From Gracilibacillus oryzae (GTDB lineage: Bacteria > Bacillota > Bacilli > Bacillales > Amphibacillaceae), in assembly GCF_009498735.1 (NCBI RefSeq), contig NZ_ML762427.1, forward strand, positions 201,594 to 263,597: DNA of 62,004 nt, given 5' to 3'. A program made the translations under genes and the position numbers. The notes under the pieces were generated by a model. That model was not told the origin of the DNA and made no database searches. It saw nothing but the letters and a program-made list of their open reading frames with translations. Below, piece after piece: positions 17,596 to 25,773 of this stretch (the stretch's first letter is position 1; the number at the start of each line of letters is the position of its first letter).

Positions 17596-18344
17596 TTCCC
17601 TGTTTCCTTCCAATGCCAGGCCTTTTGAATAATTATACTCTGTATAAAAGTTAAGCTAATCATCCCTGTTATAGACCAGAGCACACCATTTGGCATAATT
17701 ATATTATGATGAAGAATAATATAGCGGTTCATTGTTATAAAAGGTAGATTGCCTATTGCCTCGATTTTAAGCCCAACAATCATGACTAAATATACGAACA
17801 TAATCAGTATTACTACAAAACGGCGATCAAAAAAATGATAAAGTGTAGTGATCGTTATCCCAACAAACGACAGTCCAGCCACCATATAAACACTGCTATA
17901 GATCAATGTTGCAAGCGGTGTAGAAAAACTATTTTTAAATGTTTGAAACAATGTGTCTGCAGCAGGAAGACTTTCTGAGAAATAGTTTCCTATAGGAAGA
18001 CCTATCCCAACCAGACAAACCGTGATAACTTGCAGTGCAACAAAAAATGCAGAAAACATAAAGATACCCAGCCATTTGGTATAAAAATAGGAAGCAAACT
18101 TGGTAAAGCGAATTAATACATATGATAAATCATCAGACAAATTTCTGTATATTGATAATAAGAACACAGGGATCATGCAAAAGATTAGCAGATGGTAATA
18201 TGTTAATACTCTTAAAAGATAGATTTCATAGGTTTCATTGGTTTCTTGACGTTCTGCATAGGAATATAGTAAGAAAATGATGATGAGAAAAATCAAGGGC
18301 GAACCTAGATATCCTTTCCATTCACGCTTTATTAATGAGATCAT
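17592..18344 (-). CDS. ABC transporter membrane protein (second permease)
   Basis: 250 residues, six predicted membrane helices; the start MISLIKREWKGYLGSPLIFL resembles ABC-2 permeases, which begin with a short cytoplasmic amphipathic helix. AGGAG at the start overlaps the probable original stop codon (18354-18356) of the upstream permease gene, which supports an ancestral tightly packed operon. Specific substrate not recognisable. Confidence 0.8.
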   Translation of the reverse strand: MISLIKREWKGYLGSPLIFLIIIFLLYSYAERQETNETYEIYLLRVLTYYHLLIFCMIPVFLLSIYRNLSDDLSYVLIRFTKFASYFYTKWLGIFMFSAFFVALQVITVCLVGIGLPIGNYFSESLPAADTLFQTFKNSFSTPLATLIYSSVYMVAGLSFVGITITTLYHFFDRRFVVILIMFVYLVMIVGLKIEAIGNLPFITMNRYIILHHNIIMPNGVLWSITGMISLTFIQSIIIQKAWHWKETGK

Positions 18345-18412
18345 TGGTTTCTCCTAAACAGTATAAACTGATTCTTTTTTGACTAATTTCTTGTACAGAG
18401 CATACAATCCTG

Positions 18413-19150
18413 TTATAACAAGGCTAGCATTGGACCAACCAGGAAAGAAAGTATACTGATATTTTCCACTAATTCACTTGTAGGCTCAAATGCGACATAT
18501 AACCTTAAAGCATCAAATGCCAGCATTTGCATAAGATAATTATCCAATAACATATAGATAAACGGGCCTGTCAAGATAACAAATAAGTTTCTGCTGAATA
18601 GACTGAAACCAAACCCCATTGTCGCAACTACTCCACATACGAGCCCTTTCCAAATACTTAACAGTAATCCATACAGAAGAGGTTTCTCTAAGAACAGTTC
18701 TGCGGCAAAATGAAAATGAATTAAACTAGGTGCAGGCTCATCAGTATCAGGAGATATCCATCCATATATTATCTCTATTGGCGGGATAATGTATAAAGCT
18801 GTAACTACACCTATAAATGATATACAAAACATAATCAGAGAGGCGCTGCCTGCAATGACAATCCATTTAGAGAATAAATATTTTCTTTTACTAGTCCTTG
18901 GCAGTGTATATTTCACAAACTCATTTTTCCGCTCAAAATACAGGAGCCAGCAAGTTGGCAATACGGCAACAAGTGGAAATGTGAAATTAAAGAATGTAAA
19001 GCCTACTTCCCACACCTCTAATTGATGCTCTAATGCGTAGGATTTATAGATAGTACTACAGAGAACAACAGAAGCAATCATGCCTAATATCAGAGTAAAT
19101 ATGATAGGAAATCTAAGTTTATGTAATTCTAATAAAATCAAATTCTTCAT
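18413..19150 (-). CDS. ABC transporter membrane protein (first permease), probable 3' frameshift
   Basis: 245 residues as read, with about six membrane segments and an ABC-2-like start (MKNLILLELHKLRFPIIF). The frame stops at 18413 in LALL, but the +1 frame continues as LVITGLYALYKKLVKK to a TAG at 18356-18354, 10 bp before the next start codon. Adding a single base near 18422-18424 would join the two. The gene therefore seems to have lost one base and with it about 20 C-terminal residues, or the sequence has an error there. The rest of the protein is intact, so it may still function. A good promoter lies at 19180-19208. Confidence 0.78.
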   Translation of the reverse strand: MKNLILLELHKLRFPIIFTLILGMIASVVLCSTIYKSYALEHQLEVWEVGFTFFNFTFPLVAVLPTCWLLYFERKNEFVKYTLPRTSKRKYLFSKWIVIAGSASLIMFCISFIGVVTALYIIPPIEIIYGWISPDTDEPAPSLIHFHFAAELFLEKPLLYGLLLSIWKGLVCGVVATMGFGFSLFSRNLFVILTGPFIYMLLDNYLMQMLAFDALRLYVAFEPTSELVENISILSFLVGPMLALL

Positions 19151-19179
19151 TTTATCCCTCCACTTTTGTTCTATGAAAA

Positions 19180-19208
19180 ACTATATTACGTCCATCTATA
19201 TACTGCAA
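19180..19208 (-). promoter_or_regulatory. Promoter of the permease-ATPase operon
   Basis: Minus-strand TTGCAG (19208-19203), 17-bp spacer, TATAGT (19185-19180), 30 bp before the first permease start; GGAGGG precedes the ATG. It lies between the terminator after the kinase gene and the transporter, so the transporter can be expressed separately. Confidence 0.6.
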
Positions 19209-19223
19209 CAGCTTAGAAACAAA

Positions 19224-19270
19224 CAGAGGTTTTAAAGGAATATAATTATTTCATTCCTCTAAAACCTCTG
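19224..19270 (-). terminator. Terminator-like hairpin after the GHKL kinase gene
   Basis: Two 18-bp arms (19224-19241 and 19253-19270) match at 17 of 18 positions, followed on the minus strand by a U-rich TTTGTTTCT. It separates the two-component genes from the transporter genes. Confidence 0.75.
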
Positions 19271-19278
19271 TTTATACT

Positions 19279-20547
19279 CTAAAACTGGACACCAATTGTG
19301 ACCATCATTTCACTCATTTGTTCGTTTCTTGCAATAACTTTTCCATTATATTGTTTAGCAATTTGCTGAACATTATATAGTCCATACCCTCTATCTTTTG
19401 AATAGGTTGATTTTGTTGAGTAACCTAGTTTAAAAAATTGCATAAACTGATCGTTTGAAATGTATTCACCAGGATTGCTAACTGTTAATTCATACCGAGC
19501 ATTCCTTTTGTGAAATTTAATAACAATGGATTCCCCGCCATAGCAGGCCTCAATTGCATTATCGACTAATATACCAAGTATTTCTATCAGGTCATAATCT
19601 TCACATGGCAAGGAATCGACCGGTACAGATCGGTCTATTTTTATCACTATGTTTGACTGCTCTGCTCGTTTCATTTTAGTGTACAAAAAGCCCGCAATTA
19701 CTTTGTGATCCATATTTAATAACTCATATTGCCCCTTTGTCAATTGCACATTTTCAATATATTTTTCTACTTCCAATCTGGCTTGGTCCATGTTTTCTGA
19801 AGAATGCAGGACACTGGATATTGCTAATAATTTATTGGAAAACTCATGTTGCCTTGACCTTACTTCTGCAACAAGGTCATCTATAATTGGAATATATTCT
19901 TCTATTACCTTCAATCGATTTCTCATTATCTGTGACTGCCTCTGTTCATAAACCATCCAGCAAAAAACAGCCAATAATACGATGACAATAAATGTGATTA
20001 AAGCTGGTGATATAATTAATTGCTGCTGATTAACGGATGTTAATACAATATAAAACAAGAGTCCAAATACACATACAATGATTATCTTAACAAAAGAAGT
20101 AAGCTCACTAATCAGATATTGCTTAAATGTGGTCATTTCCAATATGACGACTGTTAATGATATACCGACGGTTAATAAAGGCAGTAAAGTTTCGCTCCAC
20201 CCAGCAAAGTCTATCCACGTCATACTAGCCAGCCTGATTAGAAACCAGATAACATAAACAAATAATGTTAGAAAGACAATTTCGATATGAGAAGCTTTCA
20301 TTATAAAACTGTTAATGAATAAAATTAGAACGAACAATCCTGCTATAGCTGCCCTTGATTGCACTGGAAAAATAATGAAATTCTCTTGACCGATCCATTG
20401 AAGACTATCGAAATAGCAATAAAGCCATAGAAATAAAAACCATTTAAGCAAATGTAAATTTAAACTGATCTTGTCACGCCCAACTAAATAAATGATACAG
20501 AATATAGATAGAACGTCCAGCGAAATATTGATATATAATGGTATCAT
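19279..20547 (-). CDS. GHKL-type sensor kinase (AgrC-like)
   Basis: 422 residues. Six or seven membrane segments occupy residues 1-200 with little extracellular sequence. A helix with RSRQHEFSNKL (His-234 as likely phospho-acceptor, HEF-N box) follows, then an HATPase domain with N-box ILVDNAIEA and G-box DRGYGLYNV. This layout is that of AgrC and related peptide-sensing kinases, which pair with LytTR regulators, here encoded 3 bp upstream. No agrB or agrD-like gene was seen nearby, so the ligand is unknown. Confidence 0.92.
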   Translation of the reverse strand: MIPLYINISLDVLSIFCIIYLVGRDKISLNLHLLKWFLFLWLYCYFDSLQWIGQENFIIFPVQSRAAIAGLFVLILFINSFIMKASHIEIVFLTLFVYVIWFLIRLASMTWIDFAGWSETLLPLLTVGISLTVVILEMTTFKQYLISELTSFVKIIIVCVFGLLFYIVLTSVNQQQLIISPALITFIVIVLLAVFCWMVYEQRQSQIMRNRLKVIEEYIPIIDDLVAEVRSRQHEFSNKLLAISSVLHSSENMDQARLEVEKYIENVQLTKGQYELLNMDHKVIAGFLYTKMKRAEQSNIVIKIDRSVPVDSLPCEDYDLIEILGILVDNAIEACYGGESIVIKFHKRNARYELTVSNPGEYISNDQFMQFFKLGYSTKSTYSKDRGYGLYNVQQIAKQYNGKVIARNEQMSEMMVTIGVQF

Positions 20548-20550
20548 AAC

Positions 20551-21267
20551 CTACCCATTCCTTAAAACTTGCTCACGATATTTATTACCAATCGGGAGCT
20601 TCCCATTAAGATGACGTACTGTTACTTCATTATCTGCTTTATCAATCGAAATAATAAAGTCTGTATTCACAATATAACTTTTATGGCATTGCAGAAATGG
20701 TCCGTCTTGAACCATCTCTTTCATCCGCTTCAAAGAATATCCGGAGATTTTCTCTTGCTGATGCTTTCCGTCTATATACAAATGAATAACAAGCTTCTTA
20801 CCATAAGACTCGATAAATAAAATCTCATGATACTTATACTCAAAAATAAACTCCTTCTGCTCCACACGTAAAGATAAATCCTCTTTCCATGTATTCTGAA
20901 TATAACCGATTACATCTGTTATGACCTTTAATGCTTCATCCTTTGTATAAGGCTTGATTAAATAGTGATAAGATTTAAATTCTCTGTATGCTCTTAGTTC
21001 TTCTGTCACAATTGCTGTCTCGAAAATGATTGGAGTATATTTATAAGCCTCCATTGACCTTATTTGCTGAACAAGGTCTGTCCCTTTATAATCCACTAAT
21101 TGAATGTCCACTATAAGTAAGTCAAACGGTATCTCCTTTGCCATTTGAAAAGCTTCTGCGGCACTAACCGTAGTAGAAACCTGTATCTCATTCTCTAATT
21201 CATTAAATAATTTTGATAAGAATGTCTGGACTTGTTGATCATCTTCAATTATTAAAACTCGGATCAT
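20551..21267 (-). CDS. LytTR-family response regulator
   Basis: 238 residues. Receiver domain with IEDD (7-10) and Asp-54 in IVDIQL, Lys in LIKPYTKDEA, then a C-terminal LytTR DNA-binding domain (about 135-238) with EILFIESYGKKLVIH, FLQCHKSYIVN and LPIGNKYREQV. It is first in an operon with the GHKL kinase and probably controls the transporter operon promoter at 19180-19208. The ATG follows GAGG. Confidence 0.95.
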   Translation of the reverse strand: MIRVLIIEDDQQVQTFLSKLFNELENEIQVSTTVSAAEAFQMAKEIPFDLLIVDIQLVDYKGTDLVQQIRSMEAYKYTPIIFETAIVTEELRAYREFKSYHYLIKPYTKDEALKVITDVIGYIQNTWKEDLSLRVEQKEFIFEYKYHEILFIESYGKKLVIHLYIDGKHQQEKISGYSLKRMKEMVQDGPFLQCHKSYIVNTDFIISIDKADNEVTVRHLNGKLPIGNKYREQVLRNG

Positions 21268-21361
21268 ATAGTAAATACCTCATTTTTCCTAGAGTAACAG
21301 TTTCGACTTCTTCCAGTAGTTCACAATATCCCATGCAAAGCAGAAACATAAATGGATTTTC

Positions 21362-21967
21362 TCACTTCCCCGCATTAACAATCACTAAATTACTAGCAAA
21401 TGTATGTAAAATGTTAATCAGCTTAATCGAAATCTCTTCTGGTTTTAGATCATACCCGTTTCTTATCCAATCCATAATGACCCCTGAGGTCCCATGTGCC
21501 ATATATAATTTATGCTCAACTGAGTTAATCGTCTTTTCATCTTTGGCTGTAAATACAAAGTTATCTTTCAGTACCTCAAAAATAGCGTTTGGCAAATCCT
21601 GATACAATCCCGGGATAGTATCATTTATTAAGAACAAATTAAAATACCCTTTATTTTGATAGATAAAGTGAATCAGCTCAAAGGAATAGGCATCCATTTT
21701 TTCTATATTAATTCTCTGGCCTTTCATATAACGATTCATCGTTTTTTGTTTGATCATTTCATACATTTCCTTTTGCAATTCTTCTGTTAACTCTATTTTA
21801 TCGACATAGTAATGATAAAAGGTTGTTCGATTATATTGGGCTTTTTTCACGATATCGGTAATGGTCACATGAGAATACCCCTTCTCATGAATTAATGAGA
21901 TAAATGCCTGTTTCAAATGTTTCTTTGTACGAATACTTTGCTTGGACAGGTTCTCTGCTGTTGTCAT
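21362..21967 (-). CDS. TetR-family transcriptional regulator
   Basis: 201 residues. The N-terminal helix-turn-helix (about 12-58: SLIHEKGYSHVTITDIVKKA, NRTTFYHYYVDKIEL) is typical of TetR proteins, and the C-terminal ligand domain resembles the TetR_C_7 group. Strong AAGGAGGGG precedes the ATG. It is divergent from the SDR gene at 22137 with a 169-bp shared promoter region that contains TCGATTCGA (near 22010), a short palindrome and possible operator. It probably represses the SDR gene and itself. Confidence 0.92.
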   Translation of the reverse strand: MTTAENLSKQSIRTKKHLKQAFISLIHEKGYSHVTITDIVKKAQYNRTTFYHYYVDKIELTEELQKEMYEMIKQKTMNRYMKGQRINIEKMDAYSFELIHFIYQNKGYFNLFLINDTIPGLYQDLPNAIFEVLKDNFVFTAKDEKTINSVEHKLYMAHGTSGVIMDWIRNGYDLKPEEISIKLINILHTFASNLVIVNAGK

Positions 21968-22136
21968 AACATCCCCTCCTTAAAAGTCAACAAAAGATAG
22001 AAAAGTGTCGATTCGATCAACAAATAAAGTTTTTTTGCTGATTGAGAAATACTTTTTTATTCAGGTAAAATAAGTATAGATAGTATTTATTTTAGCATAT
22101 TAAATATGAAATTCAGCAGAAAAGGAGCAGATAGAA

Positions 22137-22919
22137 ATGAAACGATTTCAAGACAAGGTAGTCCTTATTACTGGTGGTGCTTCAGGTCTTGGTAAAGCAG
22201 CTGCACTGCAGGTTGCTAAAGAAGGCGCAACATTAGTACTTGTTGACCTTAACCAGGAAGGGTTAGAAGAAAGTAAGAAAGAAATTCTTGCGGAAGCTCC
22301 AAATGCAACGATTGAATTAATAGAGGCAAATGTAGCAAAAGAAGAAGAAGTAAAAGGTTATGTTGATACAACTTACAATAAGTTTGGTAAAATTGACGCA
22401 TTCTTCAATAATGCAGGAATTGAAGGAAAGCAAAACTTAACAGAGGATTTTGGGATTGATGAATTCCAGCGTGTTGTTGACATCAATTTAAACGGTGTAT
22501 TTTACGGAATGAAATATGTGTTAAAAATAATGAAAGAACAAGGATCTGGTTCCATTGTGAACACCGCATCTGTTGGCGGTATTCGCGGGGTTGGTAACCA
22601 ATCAGGTTATGCAGCGAGTAAACATGGGGTTGTCGGATTAACAAGAAACTCCGGAATTGAGTACGGTCAGTTTGGTGTCAGCATTAAAGCAATCGCTCCA
22701 GGTGCCATCATGACACCAATGGTAGAAGGTTCATTAAAACAAATTGGCGGTGAAAACTGGGAAGAAGCAGGCAAAGAATTCGTCAGCGTCAACCCAATGA
22801 AACGTTTTGGTAAACCAGAAGAAGTAGGTTACCTCGCTGCATTCCTGCTATCCAATCAAGCAGATTTTATTAACGCAACAGTTATTCCAATTGATGGTGG
22901 ACAATCTTATAAATATTAA
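22137..22919 (+). CDS. Short-chain dehydrogenase/reductase
   Basis: 260 residues. The N-terminal Rossmann motif GGASGLGK (13-20), Asp-37 after strand 2 (NAD preference), NNAG (91-94), catalytic Ser-145, Tyr-158 and Lys-162 (YAASK), and a C-terminal IPIDGGQSYKY make this a classical SDR. It is close to the levodione reductase or 3-oxoacyl reductase-like subgroup; the substrate is not determined. Regulated most likely by the divergent TetR protein, suggesting a role in detoxifying a small carbonyl or hydroxyl compound. A strong bidirectional terminator follows. Confidence 0.94.
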   Translation: MKRFQDKVVLITGGASGLGKAAALQVAKEGATLVLVDLNQEGLEESKKEILAEAPNATIELIEANVAKEEEVKGYVDTTYNKFGKIDAFFNNAGIEGKQNLTEDFGIDEFQRVVDINLNGVFYGMKYVLKIMKEQGSGSIVNTASVGGIRGVGNQSGYAASKHGVVGLTRNSGIEYGQFGVSIKAIAPGAIMTPMVEGSLKQIGGENWEEAGKEFVSVNPMKRFGKPEEVGYLAAFLLSNQADFINATVIPIDGGQSYKY

Positions 22920-22928
22920 AAGCAGGAA

Positions 22929-22965
22929 AAAACTTGGCGAAGAAGGATTTTCGCCAAGTTTTTTT
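22929..22965. terminator. Bidirectional terminator
   Basis: AACTTGGCGA (22931-22940) and TCGCCAAGTT (22951-22960) form a 10-bp perfect stem flanked by A and T runs. It serves the convergent SDR and quinone reductase genes. Confidence 0.95.
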
Positions 22966-23536
22966 ACTTCCCATAGTTAGCCCCTAAAGAATATGCTTTG
23001 GCTGACCATTCTTCCATGTATCCAGGCTCTACTTTTATCGTGTCATACAACATTTCAAAATGAGAGCTGGCGATCCCGCAATAATCAGCTAACCCAACAT
23101 TAAAATAGTGACGTATCATCTGATCATATTGCCTCTTTTCAAATCGTTCAACAGGGGCTCCTGCTAAACTTAACCATAATACATGCTGATGCTTTAGTTT
23201 TCCTGGTCCATATGCAAAGCCATAATTCCACACTCGGTCAATATAACCTTTCATTAAGGCTGGCATACTCCACCACCATAATGGGAAAATAAAAGCCAAG
23301 CCATCATACTTGCTCATTCGCTCCATTTCGCTTCGTACAGTTTGGGAAAAGTCTTGGTTGCTGGCATTCCAATCAGGCTCATCCTCCATTCCTAAAATCG
23401 GGTTAAATCCACTACGATATAAATCAAACACATCTGTTTCATGGCTTGCACTCTTTAACCCTTCCACAAACTGATCCGCAACCTTAAATGTTAATGAATC
23501 GATCCTTGGATGCACAACTGTTGTTAATACTTTCAT
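22964..23536 (-). CDS. Flavodoxin-fold NAD(P)H:quinone oxidoreductase
   Basis: 190 residues from ATG 23536, chosen because GGGGAG lies just upstream and the fold begins at MKVLTTVVHPR; an in-frame codon at 23566 is unlikely. The FIFPLWWWSMPALMKGYIDRVW stretch (shown here in part: PLWWWSMPAL) and FAYGPGKL are typical of the NQO1/MdaB/YwrO family that binds FMN or FAD and reduces quinones or nitro compounds with NAD(P)H. It is divergent from a LysR regulator at 23657, its probable activator. Confidence 0.93.
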   Translation of the reverse strand: MKVLTTVVHPRIDSLTFKVADQFVEGLKSASHETDVFDLYRSGFNPILGMEDEPDWNASNQDFSQTVRSEMERMSKYDGLAFIFPLWWWSMPALMKGYIDRVWNYGFAYGPGKLKHQHVLWLSLAGAPVERFEKRQYDQMIRHYFNVGLADYCGIASSHFEMLYDTIKVEPGYMEEWSAKAYSLGANYGK

Positions 23537-23592
23537 TTCAACCACTCCCCTGAATGAAGTCACCATAATTAAAGTGTATAGTAGATAGGGAG

Positions 23593-23628
23593 TTCAGTAA
23601 AATTGAAATAATAGATGATTTAGTTCAT
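23593..23628. promoter_or_regulatory. Candidate LysR-type binding sites
   Basis: Two dyads lie in the 120-bp divergent region: TTCA-N7-TGAA (23593-23607, containing T-N11-A) and ATGA-N6-TCAT (23615-23628). LysR regulators bind T-N11-A dyads near divergent promoters. Assignment to the regulator at 23657 is by position. Confidence 0.4.
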
Positions 23629-23656
23629 TAAAATCGATAAAAGGTGTGAACGAATA

Positions 23657-24523
23657 ATGGAGCTTCGGCATTTAATTACCTTTAAAACGATCGTTGATTT
23701 AGGAGGGTTTAACAAGGCAGCAGAACACTTAGGCTATGCACAATCTACCATTACCTCACATATAAAAGAGTTAGAAAAAGAGCTGGCATATCCTTTATTT
23801 GATCGATTAGGCAAAAAAGTCACACTAACTAATTCTGGAAGGTTATTCTATCCCTATGCCATTGAGATCATTAATTTGTACAAGAAATCAAAAGAAGTTA
23901 TTCAAGAATCTGATGAACCTTCAGGAGAATTGACGATAGGAGTTAGTGAATCTGTATTAGTTTATTGGATTCCTGAAATGATTAATGATTTTATGGAGAT
24001 GTTTCCTAAAATTGAATTAATAATAAAGTCGATTAATTACGCAAGACTTGAGGAGCAATTAAAGCATGGGGAAATTGATGTGGCCATTCTGGTCGAAAGA
24101 AATCACTGGCATTCCAAAGAACTAACTATCCAAAAAATTAAGGAAGAAGATTTATGCCTGGTACATTCAACAGACAGGACAAGGCAGATACCGAAGACAA
24201 TGCTTGTTACAGAATATTCATGCAGCTGGCGTCCTCTCATCGACAATTACATCAAAAACCAGAAAGATACAAAATATAAAAAGATTGAATTACCTGGAAT
24301 TGAAGCAATAAAAAAATGTATCACTCATGGATTAGGGGAAACTATGCTGCCATACTTTACGATAAAAAAAGAAACAGACACAAAGGAAACAATGACTATT
24401 GAACATGTTATTGAAAAACCTCTTGCGATTTATACCGCCCATCATAAGGATAAGTGGATTTCTGCTAACTTAGAGTCCTTTTTTCATGTTATGAAGAGGC
24501 ATTCAGGCAATGCTATTAGGTAA
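23657..24523 (+). CDS. LysR-family transcriptional regulator
   Basis: 288 residues. N-terminal winged helix (1-60: MELRHLITFKTIVDLGGF, AAEHLGYAQSTITSHIKELE) and a C-terminal substrate-binding fold (about 90-285) with LTIGVSESV. ATG start after AAGGTG. It is divergent from the quinone reductase gene, so it likely activates that gene in response to a quinone-like or electrophilic compound; the inducer is unknown. Confidence 0.94.
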   Translation: MELRHLITFKTIVDLGGFNKAAEHLGYAQSTITSHIKELEKELAYPLFDRLGKKVTLTNSGRLFYPYAIEIINLYKKSKEVIQESDEPSGELTIGVSESVLVYWIPEMINDFMEMFPKIELIIKSINYARLEEQLKHGEIDVAILVERNHWHSKELTIQKIKEEDLCLVHSTDRTRQIPKTMLVTEYSCSWRPLIDNYIKNQKDTKYKKIELPGIEAIKKCITHGLGETMLPYFTIKKETDTKETMTIEHVIEKPLAIYTAHHKDKWISANLESFFHVMKRHSGNAIR

Positions 24524-24552
24524 TTTCTATCCTTCTCGTTTGCATAAACTAA

Positions 24553-24587
24553 TAACCAGACCTCTACATTCAAAAAAGGTCTGGTTA
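24553..24587. terminator. Bidirectional terminator between lysR and marR genes
   Basis: TAACCAGACCT (24553-24563) and AGGTCTGGTTA (24577-24587) form a perfect 11-bp stem; followed by a T-rich tract on the plus side. Confidence 0.9.
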
Positions 24588-24590
24588 CTT

Positions 24591-25025
24591 TTATTTATTA
24601 TAAAACACGCGATCTTGTAATATGTTCATCGCTTCTTCTAACTTCTCCAGTTCTTCTTGAGACATATCTTCTATTCTCCATTGGAATTTCCGCTCGATAC
24701 ATTGAAATGTATCCTTCATCAATTTCGCCCCGTCCTCTGATAATTGAATGTACTGCTTTCTTTTATCATGCAGATCATCCTTTTTTACGATTAAATTCCT
24801 TTCACTTAACTTTCTCACTTCCCGACTGGCATTTGGCAAAGAAATACGAAGACAGTCACTGATCTCACTTAATGTCATCGGATCGCTCACTGCTATAATT
24901 TCGAGGATACTATATTGTATCGGTGTTATGCTGTCAGGTTTACAATCTTGTGTCATTTCATGCGTACCGCTATGTACACTTGTTGTAAAAATAAGAAATT
25001 TATCAAATAATGACCTTTGTTCCAA
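24591..25025 (-). CDS. MarR-family transcriptional regulator
   Basis: About 144 residues. The central winged helix includes ITPIQYSILEIIA, LSEISDCLRISLPNASREVRKL and the wing DLHDKRKQYIQLSEDG, which define the family. The start is uncertain: TTG 25025 has AGGTGA six bases upstream, whereas GTG 25034 lacks a good ribosome site, so 25025 is chosen. It is divergent from a quinone reductase gene whose promoter is flanked by two near-identical dyads, the likely operators. Confidence 0.92.
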   Translation of the reverse strand: MEQRSLFDKFLIFTTSVHSGTHEMTQDCKPDSITPIQYSILEIIAVSDPMTLSEISDCLRISLPNASREVRKLSERNLIVKKDDLHDKRKQYIQLSEDGAKLMKDTFQCIERKFQWRIEDMSQEELEKLEEAMNILQDRVFYNK

Positions 25026-25072
25026 TGCTATCACCTCATAATCAAGATAACAAAACAGTTAACAAATAACAA

Positions 25073-25123
25073 TTATCATTTGACAACTAAATGATTGCAT
25101 TGTATATTATTATCAAATGATAA
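25073..25123 (+). promoter_or_regulatory. Promoter of quinone reductase gene with two MarR operator dyads
   Basis: TTGACA (25080-25085), 17-bp spacer, TATATT (25103-25108). Dyad 1 TTATCATTTGACAA (25073-25086) overlaps the -35 and dyad 2 TTATCAAATGATAA (25110-25123) lies just after the -10, near the expected transcription start. The two dyads are versions of the same 14-bp palindrome. This arrangement predicts simple repression by the divergent MarR protein. Confidence 0.75.
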
Positions 25124-25141
25124 CTATTTGGAGGTGAATCG

Positions 25142-25729
25142 ATGAATGTATTAATTGTGTACACACATCCAAACCATAAGAGCTTGTGTGATGCTTTTTT
25201 ACAAGAGATTATTTCTGCCTGTGAACAAAACAATAATATTCAGGAATGGAAAGTAGTAGATCTTTATCAGGAAGATTTTAATCCTGTTCTTGTTTTTAAT
25301 GAAAGAAAAAGAAGGCGGGATATGCATACGGATCCCGACTATGAAAACTATCGCCAGCAAATAATCTGGGCTGACAAGATTGTCTTTATCTATCCGATTT
25401 GGTGGGGAAGACCTCCCGCAATGCTGCTTGGTTACTTTGATCAAGTATTCGCCGCTAACTTTGCCTATCGAGCGAAAGGGAAATATTTAGCTGAAGGATT
25501 ATTAGAAGGAAAAACTGCTGTTTGCATATCCACAATGAAAGGGCCGGCCTATTACCCATTGTTTTTGCTGAACAATGCTCATAAAATGCTGATGAAAAAG
25601 GCCGTATTGAATTTCGCCGGGATAAAGAAGGTAAAATTCTTTGAGTTTGGGAGCATGGAACTTCCAAATGGAAACCAGCAGCAAAAATTGAAGAAAATAT
25701 ATAGCTATTTTAAAAGATTACAACATTGA
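25142..25729 (+). CDS. Flavodoxin-fold NAD(P)H dehydrogenase (quinone)
   Basis: 195 residues: MNVLIVYTHPNHKSLCDAF at the start, IVFIYPIWWGRPPAMLLGYFDQVF-type sequence (WWGRPPAMLLGY visible) and FAYRAKGK. These are hallmarks of the NQO/KefF family. GGAGGTG precedes the ATG. It is a second, dissimilar quinone reductase gene within 2 kb of the first, each with its own type of regulator, suggesting a local set for coping with electrophiles or quinones. Confidence 0.93.
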   Translation: MNVLIVYTHPNHKSLCDAFLQEIISACEQNNNIQEWKVVDLYQEDFNPVLVFNERKRRRDMHTDPDYENYRQQIIWADKIVFIYPIWWGRPPAMLLGYFDQVFAANFAYRAKGKYLAEGLLEGKTAVCISTMKGPAYYPLFLLNNAHKMLMKKAVLNFAGIKKVKFFEFGSMELPNGNQQQKLKKIYSYFKRLQH

Positions 25730-25738
25730 ACGATAAAA

Positions 25739-25771
25739 CAGGCCGCATGTAAATGGCAGCCTGCTTTTTTT
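25739..25771 (+). terminator. Terminator of quinone reductase gene
   Basis: CAGGCCGC (25739-25746) pairs with GCAGCCTG (25756-25763, one mismatch), followed by a T7 run. Confidence 0.8.
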
Positions 25772-25773
25772 CC

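Noticed and set aside
21268-21361. 29-residue frame overlapping the start of the LytTR regulator gene
   Set aside because: No Shine-Dalgarno sequence and extensive overlap with the regulator start; no sign of a signal peptide or precursor motif.
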